This document shows positions 42,335 to 55,699 of a stretch of 64,000 nt of DNA, piece by piece (position 1 is the stretch's first letter; every line of letters starts with the position of its first letter). The DNA is from Azolla caroliniana (lineage: Eukaryota; Polypodiophyta), in the NCBI GenBank assembly GCA_043228905.1, contig JBHGNT010000007.1, positions 8,122,001-8,186,000 on the forward strand. Reading direction: 5' to 3'. Under the pieces are notes generated by a model. That model saw only the letters and a list, made by a program, of their open reading frames with translations, did not search any database and was not told the DNA's origin. The translations under genes were made by a program, and so were the position numbers.

Positions 42335-42752
42335 AAAAGGCATCTTATAAATCTGAAGAAAGATGTGGTGATAGGTGATGTGTGCATACGTGCCTCAAAC
42401 TCACTGTATGTAATGTGTTCAATCCCCATCCTCACTTTGCTGCAAAGAAGGGGATAGTTGTAATTATATGATGTAGTGCCACATGCATCCACCTTTCAGG
42501 TTTGATGGCATCTTGGGCATATGGTACCTCCTACAACTTTGAACATTTAACAAAACCGAGTTCTTCAAAACATATCATAATACCCCACAGAACTTGTATC
42601 AATAGTCCTGTTGATTGCGGGTATTAACAGAAAAAGAATTCAATCCCATATGAGGCTAGCAAATCAAAAGGTCAAAGCATATGGGTTTCTTCATACAACA
42701 AAATCATAAGACAAACTCATACAAAGCTTCTACTCAGTAACACTTCATTAGG

Positions 42753-43851
42753 ATGGTTGAACATCGTGAAAGGGAACTCCCAATGCTTGATGTTGTTACA
42801 AGATGTAATTCTACTTTGGAAATGTTTAGGCAAGCTATCAAGGATAGAGATTTATTTAGTTTTACAGTTTCAGATTTAACAATTCCAAGTGATTTCAATG
42901 GTTATGTCTTGATGGGAGAAAATAGGAGTTACATACGTGCCATGGAGGAATGGTTGGATAAATTTGTAGAGGTTTCTACGTTTTTGGGATGATCAAGATA
43001 TCCCACACCATCACTAGCATTGCTTGCATATAATTGTTTACTAAAACATTGTAATAAAATTTAGATTCTTCACTTCCAGGATCATCTAGATTCACTCAAG
43101 AAGTGCTTCAAAGAGCGTTTGAGAATTGCTTGCAATGCTTAATTAAGTATCAAGACTTGCTAAAGTCTATCCCATCTCGCATAGCAATGTTTCTTGATCC
43201 CATGTAATGGTTAACTTTATGTTATACAATTTTCATCATGCCTTCCAATTGTTTATTTGAATTTAAAAATATATTGTATTTTTAACATAGATTGCCTCTT
43301 CCAAATGACCATATTGAAAGAGCTTTAGATATTAAGTTGGTTGAAAGCATAATTGAATCCCATTACCACTCATTCTCAAGTGATGTCGAACCACCTTCAA
43401 CGGCAATACATCCAAATGATAATAATTCTAAAATTTGGAGGTTAATGGGTGTAAGTAATAAAAGTCTTATTTCTTATTTACATCAGTACTTCATGATACT
43501 TCCTTTAACTAGCACAAACAAGGATCCTTTACAATGTTGGCATGATAATAAATCTACAATGGAACTATATATATTGACATGTGATTACCTTGTTATACTA
43601 GCATCATTAATACCTTTTGAAGAGGTTAATTCAGCACCAAGAATAACATTTGATGATAGGAGCAAAGTACATTCGAGCAAATTCAAGGGGAAATGTGTGT
43701 TCGATCATGGATAGAAGTTTTACAAGAATTTGGTGTTTTATTGACATATAATTTTCACACGACTTTTGAAGAGCTAAAAAATAATTTGGATAATCTTATT
43801 GGTGAAGACAAGGTAATAGATTGCATATTACATGATAATCATGGGATATGA
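42753..43851 (+). pseudogene. hAT-family transposase relic
   Basis: Fragments in several frames. 42753-42992 holds an unassigned N-side piece. A segment reading LDSLKKCFKERLRIAC and FLDP is near 43084-43203. The third, 43291-43714, has HYHSFSSDVEPPSTAI, then DPLQCWHDNKSTMELYILTC and DYLVILASLIPFEEV, resembling the hAT dimerisation region (PL.WW......P.L...A..YL.I.A.S...ER.FS). Between the second and third pieces a GT...AG intron (43204-43290) fits, because splicing joins FLDP to LPLPND in frame. The terminal region reads on to about 43851. No TIRs were found. Confidence 0.65.
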
Positions 43852-45093
43852 GGTATGCATACTTTTTATTATTTTGTTTTTTATTTAATTCTTTATTTTT
43901 ATTTTTAATTACTTATAAGTTATAAGTTATCATTTTACGTATTTTATACTTAAAGGAATCATATTACTTCTTCACAACAAAATGACAACGCAAGTTGCAA
44001 TTAAAGATATGGTTTAACAATATACACTGATTTCAATTTCTGGTTTTTCTTAATGAGAAAGACATTGTAATTTTTTGGTTTAACAACATAATTTCCTATA
44101 TAATTTCCAATTTAATTGCTTAAATATTTAAGCTTAGTAGTTTCACAATTTACAATACTTCTTAATGGTTTAATTAATTAATGTGTTTAATGGGTGGGTT
44201 TGGTTTTAATTTAGGATTAAATGGTTTGGTTTCACTTTGATTTATGATTAGACGGTTTAGTTTGGTTTCAAAATTTGTATAAATGGTTTCATTTAAACAA
44301 TTCAATTTCACCGACTTTTTAAACAATTCCGCTTTAATGGTTTGGTTCCAAACTGTTTGGTTTAAATGACTTGCTAAGTTTTGTTTGGTTTTCATTAATT
44401 ATAAATGATTTGGTTTGGTTTCAAGGCAAAGAAACCGAACTAAGCACATAACTGCCGTCACCTCACAGGCATGCATGATTGCCATGCCATCATGGCACTT
44501 AATGATAATGTATTAACCTATGTGAGTGATTCATAATATTAATGATTACATTTCAAGTGAAAAAAAAACTTAACAATTACATAGGTATGATATATCTTAA
44601 TGGTTGAGTTTGCAAATATTGTTTGAAGGGTAATTAGTTCAAATTTCCATGCCTTTGGATATATGCCATAACAATTTCATAAGCTTTTTGTAGGTAACAA
44701 TCGGCAACAGTTCGGTTTGAACTGAAGCGAACAAAACCGCGACTTAATGGTTTAAACGGTTCGGTTCGGTTTTGGTTTTAATGGTTTGAAACCATGGTTT
44801 AAACGGTTTGATGGTTTTTTAATATTTTTTAATTTTTTAATTTTGTTTTAAAAAACCTTTTCATTTTTAAGCCTAATTCCCACATTTTAGGGAGAATCTT
44901 TAAATTTTTAAATAATGAAAAATTTTGAAATTTTGAAATTTTAAATTTGAAATTTGGCTTTAGTTGAAAACCGAAACTAAACCACGTAACCATTGTCGTG
45001 GTGTAATTTGTACATTACGTGAAAAACGTATAAAATACCCAATTGAATAAGTATGAAGAAAAGGAATAAAACATTAAAATGTATGTTATATGA
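43852..45093. repeat. low-complexity TGGTTTGGTTT-rich region
   Basis: From about 44160 to 44990 the sequence is dominated by imperfect GGTTTGGTTT, GGTTCGGTT and AAATTTTTAAA tracts. The surrounding stretch is AT-rich with no recognisable gene. Confidence 0.7.
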
Positions 45094-45305
45094 TGTTGAG
45101 ATGTCAAGCTCAACCAAGTTTAGATATTTAGTCAACCATGTAACATAGTAGTTACATAATTAGAATCTAGTTAGAAGTGTTGACTTTAAAGCCTTAAATA
45201 GAACTTTGTACTTGAGTAAGATACATTCTAGATTCTCCACTACCAAGTTCATTGAATATAGGACTTACATCCTTGTACCTATATTCCAATGTTAGGCAAA
45301 GTCTC
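45094..45305 (+). repeat. diverged B-like LTR fragment
   Basis: Begins TGTTGAGATGTCAAGCTCAACC, similar to the B LTR start, and is followed by sequence with TTAAATAGAACTTTG. It abuts the next LTR at 45306. Decayed and probably truncated. Confidence 0.5.
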
Positions 45306-45730
45306 TGTTGAGCGGACAACCTCAACCGGATCTAGATTGGTGTTCGGAACAGAGAACCGGATAGGTATCTAGAACCAAGAGCTAGATCGGAGAGACGAAT
45401 CAGATTGTAACTGGTAGGCCGTTAGAGGCCTACAAATCTAGCCTAGTACATAGGCATATTTTTGGGAGTCAGTGTCAATCGCTCATATGAGCATTGAAGT
45501 ACATGTTAGTACTTCTGTCAGTTCGTGTAAGGACTTGTATAAAAGTGCTCACTGAGCACATTGTATGTACAGAGTGTTATTATTTTGAATTGAGTTTCTG
45601 CTTTCTGCTCTCTTTGTCTCTCCTGTGTATTCTATGTTCTTAAGCTTCCATTAAACCTTCATTCTCTGTTTTATTGTTGTAATCCGGTTGAGCCGGTTTG
45701 TCTACAAGCTTCTGCATGTTATTCTTTACA
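45306..45730 (+). repeat. 5' LTR of a B-related copia element (C)
   Basis: 425 bp from TGTTGAGCGGACAACC to CTTTACA, with a TGTATAAAAGTG TATA region at about 45535. A primer-binding site TGGTATCAAAGC (45731-45742) follows. It shares its ends and several blocks with the B LTRs but differs in between. Confidence 0.85.
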
Positions 45731-45841
45731 TGGTATCAAAGCACGAGGGTTGAGAACCTCTAATGCTGACAACTGCTCGAAACAGACGAACCCTAACTTC
45801 CGAAAAAGCACAGACCGAAAAGACGAAAGATAGACAGAGGT

Positions 45842-45973
45842 ATGGCAAGCTTGCTTTCGACAAAGAAGCTTGACAGACACAACTATGCATCCTGGTCATA
45901 CAAGATGCATCAGTATCTGCTCGAACATGGATATTGGAGTTATGTTGAGGTAATGCGCGTTGCCACCAAGTAG
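45842..45973 (+). pseudogene. gag start of truncated element C
   Basis: 43 codons starting MASLLSTKKLDRHNYASWSY, with KMHQYLLEHGYWSYVE, homologous to the B gag N-terminus at 14014. Homology ends at about 45954 and a stop follows; the rest of the element is missing. Confidence 0.85.
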
Positions 45974-46260
45974 TGAATCCATTGATTATGGTAATGAATA
46001 ATGACGACAACTAATGGGTTCTAAATTCTAATAATAGGTGATGACATGTGATGATCAACAGTGAACAATAAGCATTGATGATTCAGAAATGTTATCGCAC
46101 AAAATGCTAGGGAGAATGTTTAAGTAAGAGATGAAAACAAAACTCCTCCTTTATCTCAATAGAAAAGTGCAAACCAAAAGAGATGCCTTATTTTTCCCTT
46201 AAAAAATCTCTTTCCCCAAAGTCACCAACTTTAATACCACCACGATGACTGTTGTTCGAG

Positions 46261-46483
46261 CAACAACATGACATTGATTCTCTTGTCCCAACCATCCAAT
46301 ACATAGCCTATCCCCCACCCCCAAAAAAAAAAAACAAAAAAACAAAAAACCCTGCCTTTATTCTAGGTTTCACACAACAACATGACATTGACTCTCTTGT
46401 CCCAACCATCCAATACATAGCCTACGCCCCCCACCCCCCCCTGAAAAAAAAAAAAACCCTACCTTTATTCTAGGTTTCACACA
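46261..46483. repeat. 114-bp tandem duplication
   Basis: CAACAACATGACATTGATTC and the following 100 bp recur from 46375. Each copy carries a poly-C/poly-A tract of different length and ends in TTCTAGGTTTCACAC. Confidence 0.9.
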
Positions 46484-47598
46484 CGTGAGGCATTTCATTG
46501 ACCCCCTATGAGTTAGAGTACAATTATTATGCTAAGACTACCATTGCCCCGTGAAAATTGGGCATTGTATCTAAAAGTGATGCTTGCATGAGAACGAAAG
46601 ATTTGAATCCATATTACGAGCTTGAGATTGAGCTTTATAATGGCATATAAACCAAATAATTAGAAAGACATTTTCTACTAAAATAGACATTTGATCTCAA
46701 TGTATGTTTTTGAAACTAAAGTTGTGTAATGAATGATCGTGTTTAAATTGCCAAAAGTATTGAGCATAAGACCCGTCAACTATGAACATTTGAGCCTTTA
46801 TTTACAAGTAAAACCAACTTTCCTAACTAGAAGAATTATTGTTCACACAAGGTTCTCTTTTCTCACCATACAATTGGGGGGGGGGGGGGGATGTTTACCT
46901 ACACTTTAAGATTATAAGCTTTGTGAAATATTGTTTCCATGTAGTTGTTGCACCAACTTCATTTGCAACAAACAACCCTTGGCCTTATCACATACACATG
47001 GAGAAGGGTGTTTGTCGCATGTGTTTTTGCGTAGAAAATAGTGTTTAATTACCATAAGTTATTACAATACATCTTTTTTGTAGTATTATTCTATAATAAA
47101 CAATGATAATTTCTAGACAACCTAACGGAAGCATGTTCTTCCATGAATTCTTGATCAAACAAAAAAAATCCTACATTGAGATAGACATGTTGAACTTTTC
47201 TCATTAGAGATGGAATTGTTATCATGTAAGTAGTTTTGTCCCTCAAACCCAAATATCAAAGCTTGATTTTACCATACTAAGGTTTGTATAATTTCGATAG
47301 ATTTAACCGTAACAAATGTTTAAACTCACTCCAAATCAGTGATGGTTGAAGAAGATCCAGAGATGATTAAGACCAGTACCCCATGGTTGAAAGTTTTGAA
47401 AACCTATAAAGCTTGAATGTTTCCCTTCAACTTGAGGCAAATATAAGAGAATAGATAGATATTGATCCATGTACATAAACTTATGTACGTTGGTATCAAC
47501 ATCTAGTATAATGACACAAGGTCTAAGCACAATGATACGTAGTTTCTGAGTTTATGAACAACAAGGGTATACAGGGCATACATTACATAGATAAGTCA

Positions 47599-47652
<54 letters not shown>

Positions 47653-47757
47653 GACTCTTGCATTACAGTGGGTGGCCATAATTTGCCTACTATGATACTT
47701 ATGTAAGGCACACAATCTTTCTATGCCTTAACCTTTGAAGAATTCAGGTGGAGTTAG
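46484..47757. other. no gene recognised; (CA)n at 47599-47651
   Basis: AT-rich DNA with a poly-G run near 46877-46890 and a long CA microsatellite. No frame has a recognisable domain. Confidence 0.55.
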
Positions 47758-48458
47758 TGTTAGTAATATGTCCCTCCGATGGGAGGAGCTGACAATCGAT
47801 GACAAGGAGTAGCTGACTGGTCGGGCCGAGACCCAACAATCGATGTCATGGAGAGTCGACTGGGTGAGTTGACTGAGAGAGAGTTGACAATAGATGATCC
47901 AAGTCGAAGACAAGACCGACTAGTTGGCCCGACCGGAGGGTCAACGACAAGGTCGACTAGTCGGGCCGACTAGACAGTCAACACAGGGGTCGGCTAGTCG
48001 AATCAACTAGTCGACCAGTCGGTGATTGACTGTTACTATAATAATAGGAATAATAGTAGCATAGGCTACATTTGTAAATAACCCATAAGGTGTATAAGTA
48101 TAAATACAATTAGGGCAAGCATAGTGAGGTAGAACAGAAAAATGATACAGATTAGAGCTTCTGTAGTTGTGAGTTGTAGAGTGTGGTGAGTGCGAGAGAG
48201 AGAGAGAGAGAGAGAGAGTGGCGACAGAGTTCAACGAACTTACCAAGTACCCTAAGTGGTTATCCTTCAAAGAAGAGTTGTAACCCTTCTTTGTACTCTC
48301 TATATATAGTTGAAGATTTGTTCTCCCGTGGTTTTCCCCCTTTAGGGTCTCCACATAAAACTGTGTGCAGTGTATATTCTGTTCATCTGTTGTTTTCTGT
48401 TCGAAGTTGTGTATTTCAGCATATCTTAGAAGAGAGATTCAAGATCCAAATCCATCCA
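47758..48458 (+). repeat. degenerate A-related LTR
   Basis: Begins TGTTAGTAATATGTCCCTCC and shares with family A the GGCTACATTTGTAAATA block (about 48063-48080), a TAAGTATAAATACAATTAGGGCAAG TATA region, a (GA)n tract (48192-48217) and a CGTGGTTTTCCCCCTTTAGGG block. A primer-binding-like AGGTACCAGAGC follows at 48461-48472. The U3 has imperfect repeats of GTCGACTAGTCGGGCC-type units. No internal genes remain. Confidence 0.65.
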
Positions 48459-48654
48459 TTAGGTACCAGAGCAAGTTGGCAAAGTTTTATGAACATGGTT
48501 ACACACGGAGAGAAGGAGAGCACCATCCCATCCCATCCCATGGAAATGGAACACAGAAATATCACCACGTCAAAGTTTCTATTACTACTCCCCCACCCTT
48601 CTCCTTTTCTCAAGTGTACCTAGTACCTAAGGCTATTACTATAATGTGTCTACA

Positions 48655-48730
48655 CATGCATGTATATGTATGTATGTATGCATGCATGTATATGTATATA
48701 CATAAATGGCAGCATACATACATACATACA

Positions 48731-48761
<31 letters not shown>

Positions 48762-48871
48762 GTATGTGTGTATGTATGTATAACAAATGTAACGTCCAAA
48801 GGTAGGCAAATGAAAAGACAGACGAAACGAAAGAATGGAGGAACAAAGAAAACATCCCTTTCTTCTTTCCT

Positions 48872-48925
<54 letters not shown>

Positions 48926-48938
48926 TCTGTACACACAT

Positions 48939-48965
<27 letters not shown>
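48655..48965. repeat. compound microsatellites upstream of the glucanase gene
   Basis: TGTATGTATGC and CATACATA runs (48660-48780), then (CT)n, (CA)n and (GA)n in succession (about 48871-48965). The CT and GA tracts are complementary and could pair in a transcript. They lie 80-170 bp before the start codon at 49045, in the likely promoter or 5' UTR. Confidence 0.85.
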
Positions 48966-48971
<6 letters not shown>

Positions 48972-49044
48972 AAGAAGAAGCAGAAGGAACGACCTTCTTC
49001 TCTGCTTCACTTCCTTCTTGCTTTCCTTCTCATGCAGATCCGCT

Positions 49045-52000
49045 ATGGCGGCATTAGGCAGGGCACCTCCATCTCCATTTCCACACTCTTCACTGCCTCC
49101 CGCTCCCATTCCTTCCTTCCGTCATCATCTTTTCCTGTTTCTCTTTCTTCTCCTTCTTTCTCCTCCTCAATCCCTGCTTCCAGCTTCCGCGCTCGGATTC
49201 AACTGGGGAGACATCACTTCTCACCCTGTTCCTGCTCGCAATGTGGTTCAAATGCTGCTCTCCAACAACATTTCTAAGGTGAAGCTCTTCGAGGCCATTC
49301 CTTCTGCTCTCCACGCTCTCGCTGGCTCAGGAATCGAGGTTATGGTTGGTATTCCTAACGAATTCCTTCACAGCTTTGCTTCTTCTTCTACCGCTGCAGA
49401 TGCGTGGGTACAATCTAACCTCACAGCTTTCATGGGGAAAGGAGGAGTGAATATCAAGTAAGTATCGAACATGTCCTTTTTTGTAGCTGCTTTTCTTCAT
49501 TTTATATGACCTGTTCCCCTGTCGTCACTCACTTAACTTCTTATAGAAGAAGAATTCGATCAGAAACGAGTTAAACATCAAATAAATAGCATGATTCGGA
49601 ACATTTTGTGCAATAATGTGTAGTAAACATTGTAATCGAAGGGGAATTTTCCCAGAAACGAGTTAAAATACGGTTAAAGATTCAAAGAGTTGGCACTAAC
49701 TAGAATTCGATTCGGAACATTTTGTGCAATAATGCTTAGTAAACGTGGTAATCGAGGGGAATTTTCCCAGAAACGTGTTAAAATACGGTTAAAGATTCAA
49801 AGAGTTGGCACTAACTAGAAATCTTGGTACTGAAAACTCAACGGTAAGAGTCTAGCGTGTGAGCTTTGAGATTATGTGAGGATGGGAGAAACTTTTAGGA
49901 GTGAACCATTTTCTGTGTGAATAATGAACTCTATACAGCAGAACCTGCTGCAGTTAAGGAGCTTATTTGATTATTACACAGTGGCTTTTCTCAGTGTCTA
50001 CGTGTCATAACTCTTATTGATCCTTGATCCTTGATCCTTGATCCTTGATCTTCAATCTTCTTTGTTATGCACTGATCTGCTGTATAGATCAAGATAGAAA
50101 ATCGTTTACCTTGCTCCTTTAGTGATATATGTGCGACAAAGTTTTTCTTTTGTCTGTGTTCGCCCGCAAGAACATATCGTTTTCAGCATTAGATTCTCCT
50201 AATAGATCACATTTCCAGGATCTTGATATTGAATCTGATCTACTCCATCATCAATCCATTGCCATTGCATTTAGCTGCGTATGGAAGGACAAATAAGCCA
50301 AAAACGACGTACAACTTAAACGATTAGTATGATCCGGAAGAAACTTGCGTTCTGAAGGAAATCTAATGATAAGAGTTTACGATGTTGTTAAATGGAAGAT
50401 GGACGAAATTTGCGTTCCTTGATATCTGGCTTTCCTTTCGCCATGTTGCTCTCAGTAATTTGCTGTTGTCAAGCACTACATTCTTTCTTTCTTATGACAT
50501 TTCAAGGGAATTGCTGTGAAGTCTCCAACCGGATTCAAACGTTACTCTCGTATTCACCTAGTGGTTTACCTTTCTGCCACCAATTACTTCCGCATTATGC
50601 AGAAAAGCAGCATACATGAAATATTATTCACACCTTATACTCCTTTTACGGTTCTCCTACCTCTCTCTGTGTAACTTAGCAAATTATTGAAATTAGAATA
50701 CTCCCAATTTGTGAAATCCGTGTAGCTTGGGTTTGCAGTTGTAGGATCTTATGGTTCCTATTGCAATGGAATTTATTTATGCATCAATGTTGTCCCAGTT
50801 AGTCGATCTGTTGGCTTATGTATATGCAAAACACAACGTTCCCGTGGAGTATGCCCAATATTGCTTTTAGCACAGATTCATTTGTGACTATTTCACCGAT
50901 CCAAATTATAACTCTGATCATTCCGTCCTCATTTACTTATAAAGGTGTCCAAACATTGCATTTTCTTAGAACTGAGATGAATTGATGCCATACGAAACCA
51001 ACCATCTCATGTTACATTCAAAACTTAGTCTCAGAATTATATATATGATGCTAAAAAAGTTATGAATAATTTGCTAATCTCTGCTTATAATCCTTTGAAA
51101 ATACATTACAGATACGTTGCAGTAGGTAATGAACCATTTCTGGCAGCATATGGAACTCAGTTCCAGAATGATACATATTCTGCTATGAAGAACGTTTACG
51201 AATCAATTGTGAAAGTTGGCCTTAGTAACCAGGTTAAGGTGACTATCCCATTCAATGCTGATGTGTTCTTGAACACTGTGCCTTCAAAAGGACAGTTTCG
51301 ACCGGATGTGAAAGAAAATGTAAGGCAGATCGTTGCACTCTTGGACCAAACCAATTCCCCATTTATTGTGAACATCTACCCTTTTCTGGACTTGACACAA
51401 CAATCGACTTTTCCGCAAGAATTTGCATTCTTTGATGGGACTAACCACCCTCTCGTAGATGGATCATTCACATACTCAAATGTACTCGATGCAAGTTTTG
51501 ATCTAGCAATAACAGCACTATCAAGCATTGGCTATTCTAGTATACAGGTGGTGATTGGGGAGATTGGTTGGCCAACAGAAGGTGGGATATATGCAAACAT
51601 CTCTACTGCACAAAGGTTTAACCAGGGTTTGATCAATCATGTATTAAGCAAGCAAGGGACACCATTGCGACCAGGTACAACCATAGAAGCCTATTTATTC
51701 AGTCTATTCGATGAGAATAAGAAAAGTGTGTTACCTGGAAATTTTGAGAGGCATTGGGGAGTCTTTACCTTTGATGGCCAAGCTAAGTATCCATTAGACC
51801 TCACAGGCCAAGGGAGGAAAACCAGTACTTTAGTCAGTGCAGATAATGTTCCATACTTACCAACAAGATGGTGTGTGGCTAATCCGTCTGGTAATGAATC
51901 ACACCTGTTTGTAAATGCACAGTATGCATGCTCAAATGCAGATTGTACAGCTCTTTCAGATGGTGGGTCCTGTAGTAATATCGGTGCTCCAACTAACTTC

Positions 52001-52216
52001 TCGTATGCATTTAATAGCTACTATCAACAGAATAATCAAGAGGCTAGTAGTTGTTCATTTGATGGGCTAGGCATTGTCACGTTTATCGATCCTTCAGTTG
52101 GAGATTGCAGATTTTTAATAGGGGTTTCCAATGGGTGTTTGATCAGATTTCAGCTATGGTTCTACAGTTTGCTGCTGATTATGCAAGTTGTTATTTGTTT
52201 AGATTCACTACATTGA
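49045..52216 (+). CDS. glucan endo-1,3-beta-glucosidase (GH17 with X8/CBM43), two exons
   Basis: Exons 49045-49457 and 51112-52216 join across an intron of about 1.65 kb (GTAAGT at the donor, TTACAG at the acceptor) to give 505 residues. A hydrophobic signal peptide (about 29-48) ends in PASA before LGFNWGD, the GH17 start. The catalytic acid is E145 in YVAVGNEPF and the nucleophile E288 in VVIGEIGWPTEG. An X8 domain (about 391-472) with six cysteines starts RWCVANPS and ends DPSVGDCRF. The enzyme hydrolyses callose at the wall or plasmodesmata. The last 33 residues are hydrophobic and may be a GPI-attachment signal or a readthrough into an unspliced intron. The splice choice is inferred from frame and consensus. 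Confidence 0.93.
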
Positions 52217-55200
52217 CTCTCTCTTTTATTTTTTATGATGTTACCATTCTTTCAATGTCATATACTCTTGACATCCATTCAAATCAAAATGCTAATTGAA
52301 TTTATATGGTTGATCAAAATGCTACAAGGGAGGAAAGTAGTATGCATATATAGATAGATAGATAGATTAGCATGTAATCGCAAATCTTGATGCAAGATCG
52401 TTTTGTTTGTATGGTCATCCCTTTGTTGCCAGGCAATGTAACATGAGCATTATAGGCAGCTTCATAATATTTGGCTCACAGATATATTCAACTTCAAGAC
52501 AGACATGATAGTATATTATATGGCTTGGTTTGTCGTACATTCGCATTCATCTTCAATGTTATATGATTTGTGAGGACGAGGCATCAGTGGCAGCTTTCTA
52601 AAGCTGAAAATGCTAATTTTAGCTATTTTGTCGACTGATGCGTATAACAATTTGCAATTAGGTGCATATGACTAATAGCAATTAAGTGAGACTTGTAGGA
52701 TAAACATGAAATTTTATTGTCAAGACTGCTACTTATTGTCGTCAATAACATTACTGACATGAATAAATTTAGGTTCCAAACAAAGGTGTGCTCTTGAACA
52801 CAGCCCATGGCAAAGCAACGCTCTTTGAATTAGGTTGAATCACTAATTACTAAATGATGCACATTGCAAACGTTCTGTTGGATCACCTATATCGAATAAC
52901 TTAAACCCAGAATTTCCACAGCTTATTGTCAACTCGTTTTGTTGAACATAGTGGCAAATATGTTTTCTTGGGTAAAGTTTGATGATGAAGTATAAATTGT
53001 GTAAAAAGAAGAAAAATTCTTTTGGTGTCATGTTGTTTGCGACCTTAAACACAAGATTGTTGCTGTTGTCCAACCTCAATATATGTTTTGGACACACTAG
53101 GAAGGACAACGGTTGTGGATTGCGAAGTATCCAAGTCCCATGTAGAAAGACAATGGTTCTATGGATGTGGAATTCAGCAAAATGATGCACATCTGTAGTG
53201 GATAACACTACTCCACAATCAAGGGGTGGGAGTGAACATTTTCATGTCATGCTGCTCTTACACAAATAGTATATCTATTGGTTGACACCCAATTCTTGGA
53301 ACAATTTTCCAAGAGTGCACAAAGTGTTGTCTTGAACTCATTACATGGAAGGATTTTACCCTTAATTCATGCACTATCACTTTGCCTCTACCACATTTCC
53401 TTTGAATTCCATATATGCTTATGCCTTACAAGTGTCCTATTTTCACATTTTCTTGCTTAGACTTTTGAAAGCAAGGAGTTTAGTGCTTGTAGAGTTTGTT
53501 TCCTAGAACCTTTCTTGGAAAACTCTAGTAAATGGAATGTGAAGGTGATGAGGGATGGGAAGGTAAGGTTCTTATGCCAAGTACAAGGGACCTTACTAGG
53601 GGAATAGGAAAATAGATGAGAGGAAGTTGATGTAATGGTTTGGGGAGAGGTTGAACGGGTTAAAGTTTTTCACAATGTTATCGTTTAGCTTTTTGAGACT
53701 TTTGTGAATGCAATTAGAATTTTCTTCCTCTTGTGATTTTTTGAAGGTAATGAAGCTTAGAGCTAACTTTCAATTTGGAGAACTTGGACAAGAAACTTAG
53801 TTTATGCTTGAGATAGATAGATTTTATTATTGTCCTTGAAGTTCAAATATGACTTATGGGACGAAAACTAAATCACTTTTACGTAGCCATGGAATTCAAT
53901 GATGACTCTTGATGTTCAAGAACATTATTGATAAATGTTGCAATCAAGAGAGCACATTGTGATTGTGAGCGGAATGCGTGTAGGGAGTGGACTAGGTTAA
54001 CTAGGTTAAGTCCCACACTTGTAAGAGCAAAATATGCATAGTTGGTAAGTCTCCTCACCTGACCCCGAATTCCCCATCCCACGTTGAAGAAAATGTGATC
54101 TACATTATATTGAAGCAATGGTGAGGATTATGAACAAAGGATGGGCTTTAGCTTTGATTGATGAGTGCAAAAGAAGGTTTTGTAGGTCGATGCATCATAT
54201 GTATTATAATGTGTGAAACGTGAGCTTCCACAAATTTCCCAAGTTGTATCTTCTATGAAGTAAATGTGATGCATCCAATTTTCCAAACCATTTCTTCTTA
54301 TCTTCCATCCATTGAGTTGGGGTTTTCTATGTGTCAAGTCCATTATTGAAACATAAAAGGAAGAAAAGAAATTGAGAAAAAGGGAGTTTGTATTAGCAAG
54401 AGACAAGATCTCAAGACTACCTCGAATATAGGTGTTGAGAGAGAATGGTTTGATAATGAAAAATTACTCCCATAGATATTAATATTGAGCTCATGCATAG
54501 TCGCCATCGAGACACCATGATGTTGTTAGTATCACACAAATGTTACATTAATGTGGTTATGTATAGGATATGTTACAATATTTTTATTTATGGGTTCAAA
54601 ACTCTAAAAGGTTATGCCATTTTGTGTGTATGCTCATAAAGCTATAGTCCTCTTTTGACAACAAGTTCCATTAGTCACATGCCACAATCTGGACTTGGCT
54701 TCTTAGGATCACAATGAAGAAATTCTTGGAGAAGAGTTGGGAAATTACCAAGATTCTAGTGAGGTCGTATGTTAGATCATTGGGTGTATAGTCTAACAAA
54801 TCCATTAAGAAATATGGTCTATGACACAGGACCTTGGAATCCAAAATGACGTCAACCTTGTACTATGGTCCATCTACTAGTTGACTAAGAGATGGGAGAA
54901 AAACAATGCAATTTGGAATAGAGGTTGACGCATAAGGTTATAAAAGTGATACATGGAACGAATTGTTGATCTGCAACTCATTTGTATGAGGCTTGGGTAT
55001 TGTGTAGTTTGTGTGAAAGATGTGCTTGAATCCTTTGGATTTGAATGATACCATTCTTCGTAGTTGGATTTGCATTACCCCATTCTAATCCATCCATCGA
55101 CAAAGCCTATGCATCCTTCTCAAATTGTCGATCCTTGACAGTGAGTACTCTATCTCATTTTATAGAATTTTGGAGCTCCTCTTTTGGATAAAAATAATGG

Positions 55201-55690
55201 TGCCTCTATTAATGTGCACCTTATCCTTATCTTAGGAAGGGTAAGGGTGCCTAGTGCTAGCCTAAATCGTTGTTACCATGTCTGTATTCACTTTAGTGTC
55301 ATCACTTTTGTATTATAGGGTGAAGGAGCAATAGATCTTGAGTATAGACAAGTTTGTGGCTCAATACATCTCATTAATGCTTCTAGTTTACAAGTTAAAA
55401 GTTCTTCAAGGAGACTGGCGGATGAGAATGAAAGAAATGTCAAAACATAAAATTGAGGTTGCAATATGAGGATGGATCCAACAAGGGTCTCTATAGAAGA
55501 CCATGATGGAACTTATCATGGACTTGGAAAGAGTAAATGTGTGACTCACAAAGAATTAAAGGTTCGTAGCGGATAGAAAGAAAATTTGACTTGGCGATTG
55601 ACATAAAATATATTACATATATTTTGAGAGATTCTAGTTGCATGCTCATGGGAATAAAATTTGGACGAAACAAAATTTGGTGGATTAGGT
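52217..55690. other. no gene recognised
   Basis: The first few hundred bases are likely the glucanase 3' UTR, with a short (GATA)n at about 52353-52368. The remainder is AT-rich with frames of at most about 120 codons and no recognisable domain on either strand. Confidence 0.5.
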
Positions 55691-55699
55691 GGTTAGCAT

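Noticed and set aside
44174-44395. Minus-strand 73-codon frame
   Set aside because: Translation of imperfect GGTTTGGTTT repeats.
48835-49461. Glucanase start extended upstream to 48835
   Set aside because: The extra N-terminus would translate CT/CA/GA microsatellites. ATG 49045 gives a normal signal peptide.
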